From contig JANLIM010000043.1 in NCBI GenBank assembly GCA_024654145.1, positions 1 to 13,503 on the forward strand: DNA of 13,503 nucleotides. The letters are read 5' to 3'. Both the position numbers and the translations under genes were made by a program. The notes under the pieces are model-generated. The model did no database searches. It worked only from the letters and a program-made list of their open reading frames with translations, and had not been told where the DNA came from. This DNA is from Candidatus Zambryskiibacteriota bacterium (GTDB lineage Bacteria; Patescibacteriota; Minisyncoccia; Phycocordibacterales; Zambryskibacteraceae). This document shows, piece after piece, positions 12,525-13,503 of this stretch (positions are counted from its first letter, which is position 1; the number at the start of each line of letters is the position of its first letter).

Positions 12525-13055
12525 CTACTTCCGTCGCTTCCTTCCGAAGAAATCCGGTCCCTGCACGATCGCTTCGCCGATCTTCTTCATGACCTTGTCA
12601 GTCGAACGACGGATATCTGCTGGAACATCATGCTCGCCCTCAATGTGATCCCACTGCAACAGACGAGGAGAGCTGAGTTCAGACTCAAACTCGACGGTGA
12701 GATCGTCGGCCAGTTTTTGCGGGCCCGGCAAGCCGATGAGGCCCGCCGTATTCCGGCACCGGTAGTATCGATCAAATCCGGTACCTTCAATGCGCCAGCG
12801 AGCATACATCACCCGCTCTGCATTAAGAAGGCTGCGAATCCAACCGCTTCCTACAAATGCCAGCCGCCATTCCGTGTGAGAAACGCCCCCGCGAGCCCAA
12901 GGGTGCTCAGAGAGTCCGCCGCCAGTAACCCGAAAAAATTCAGACTCAGCATCGACTTTTTTGAGAAACTGCTGAGTCTCCTGGATTACCTCATCGGTCG
13001 AAGTTACGCCGAGCGCAAATTAACCGAAGTGCTGATAGAAACAAGCAACTTGCAT
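12525..13055 (-). pseudogene. Unknown gene interrupted by an in-frame TAA at codon 12
   Basis: From ATG 13055, well placed after AGAGGA, the frame reads MQVACFYQHFG, then TAA (13020-13022), then continues open for 165 codons to TAG at 12525 (LGVTSTDEVIQETQQF ... ARGGVSHTEWRL ... MYARWRIEGTGFDRYY ... GPDFFGRKRRK). An in-frame ATG at 13094 gives the same stop. No ATG, GTG or TTG occurs in frame after the TAA until GTG at 12812, which would lose over 40% of the protein. Promoter (TTGACG-N17-TATTCT), Shine-Dalgarno and terminator are all intact, so the break looks recent, or the stop is read through, or it is a base error. I recognise no family. The composition is more GC-rich than the left half of the window, consistent with transfer. 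Confidence 0.6.
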
Positions 13056-13125
13056 GATTCTGTCCTCTTCAGACCCCACAACAGGGTCGGACATGGTATC
13101 GCCACAACAGCGAACCTCTATTTAG

Positions 13126-13154
13126 AGAATACAATATAAAAATATATGCGTCAA
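13126..13154 (-). promoter_or_regulatory. Canonical promoter TTGACG-N17-TATTCT
   Basis: -35 at 13149-13154, a 17-bp spacer, and -10 at 13126-13131, driving the interrupted gene. It begins 4 bp after array repeat copy 6, the same arrangement as the other two canonical promoters. Confidence 0.78.
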
Positions 13155-13158
13155 GTTA

Positions 13159-13218
13159 GCTGGCCGTCTGCGTCGCCATGCCGAAGCTTTATGCGGAGGG
13201 TGAGTGCGAAATTGGAAC
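13159..13218. repeat. Array repeat copy 6 (long form, 60 bp)
   Basis: Plus strand begins GCTGGCCGTCTGC, contains GCCATGCCGAAGCTTTATGC and ends GTGCGAAATTGGAAC. It has the same 60-bp length as copy 1. Its last base falls in the stop codon of the second GNAT gene. Confidence 0.87.
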
Positions 13219-13503
13219 TATTTTAAGCTCAATTTCTTAGGCCTATATTCCATTAAAAATTGCTTTTCAGTCTTTCCAGTTTCTTGGAAGCCAAGATTTT
13301 TGTAGAAAGAAATAGCCTGCTCATTAATGTAATGAACTTCAAGAGTAATGGGGGTTCCTGTGGTTTCAGATTCCACAATAAGGTCTTTAACAATTGCTGT
13401 TCCAATTCCCCTACCTTGAAATTCGGGTAAGATTTGAATCCCACCAATAGAGATAGATTCTGGAGACCTTACAATTCTCAAGCGCCCAATATCCTTTCCC
13501 TCA
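13218..13503 (-). CDS. GNAT-family N-acetyltransferase (array copy 2), 5' end outside the window
   Basis: The frame is open to the right window edge, so the N-terminal half is missing. The visible 94 codons cover the acetyl-CoA site QGRGIG after ISIGGIQILPEF and motif B NEQAISFYKNLGFQETG. About 80-85% of residues match the GNAT at 9556-10017 over the shared part (for example LRIVRSP, KTEKQ, LMEYRPK); they diverge at the C-terminus (KKLSLK against KSQIA). The TAG stop shares its last base with the array repeat at 13159-13218, which places the gene flush against the repeat as one cassette. A TTG at 13481 is not a real start, since homology continues upstream (EGKDIGR). Confidence 0.87.
   Translation of the reverse strand, partial: EGKDIGRLRIVRSPESISIGGIQILPEFQGRGIGTAIVKDLIVESETTGTPITLEVHYINEQAISFYKNLGFQETGKTEKQFLMEYRPKKLSLK

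Noticed and set aside
12630..13139. Plus-strand 169-codon open frame
   Set aside because: It runs antisense to a gene with promoter, Shine-Dalgarno and terminator on the minus strand, and its product has no recognisable domain.
10057..13218. Array repeats as classical integron attC sites
   Set aside because: The GTTGGAAC block resembles a core site, but its seventh base does not fit GTTRRRY. No complementary partner core was found at the other end of the repeat, and the 28-bp copies are too short to form the attC hairpin.
1..13503. tRNA or rRNA genes
   Set aside because: No cloverleaf with a GTTCRA-type T-loop and matching acceptor stem, and no rRNA-like conserved stretch, was noticed on either strand by eye.

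Overview
This AT-rich window most likely comes from a Patescibacteria / Candidate Phyla Radiation genome of the Parcubacteria type. The evidence is the gene mix: an ECF sigma factor with a DUF5667-like membrane partner, a class F-type sortase, a membrane-anchored M23 peptidase, a lone winged-helix/Cas2-fold protein and many very small genes. TGA is used as a normal stop (at 7360 and 10896), which argues against the recoded Gracilibacteria/Absconditabacteria. This assignment is inferred from protein character; no marker gene was searched.

Left part (1-4047, all minus strand): the N-terminal third of CTP synthase (pyrG, cut by the window edge), an M23 peptidase, a GNAT acetyltransferase, an overlapping sigma/anti-sigma-like pair closed by a hairpin terminator, a small acidic membrane protein and a 74-residue unknown. 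Next, at 4086-4674, comes a plus-strand gene for a winged-helix plus Cas2/PaaX-fold protein. It is bracketed by two large palindromes that share a GCGATCGCTA core, and it is the best candidate here for an undescribed element. Then come an ABC-F ATPase, a cupredoxin divergent from a heme-binding ferric-reductase-like membrane protein, a pseudouridine synthase that appears to start at AUA, a 24-residue lysine-rich protein, and a two-gene operon of a histidine-rich membrane protein and a sortase.

Right part (about 9440-13503): a cassette-like array. Single minus-strand genes (GNAT, secreted Cys-rich protein, P-loop kinase, small membrane protein, 77-residue unknown, an interrupted unknown gene, a second GNAT 80-85% identical to the first) are separated by six copies of a 28-60 bp repeat with the core GTGCGAAGTTGGAACC. 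A REP-like inverted repeat, TGGGGTCAGGTACC, lies just left of the array.

Two expression styles coexist. Most genes have a -10 box, usually of the extended form TGN-TANNNT, placed only 5-8 nt before ATG, which predicts leaderless mRNAs. Three neighbouring array genes (11666-13094) instead have TTGACR-N17-TANNNT promoters, 5' leaders, good Shine-Dalgarno sites and GC-rich intrinsic terminators. They look like imported self-contained expression units.
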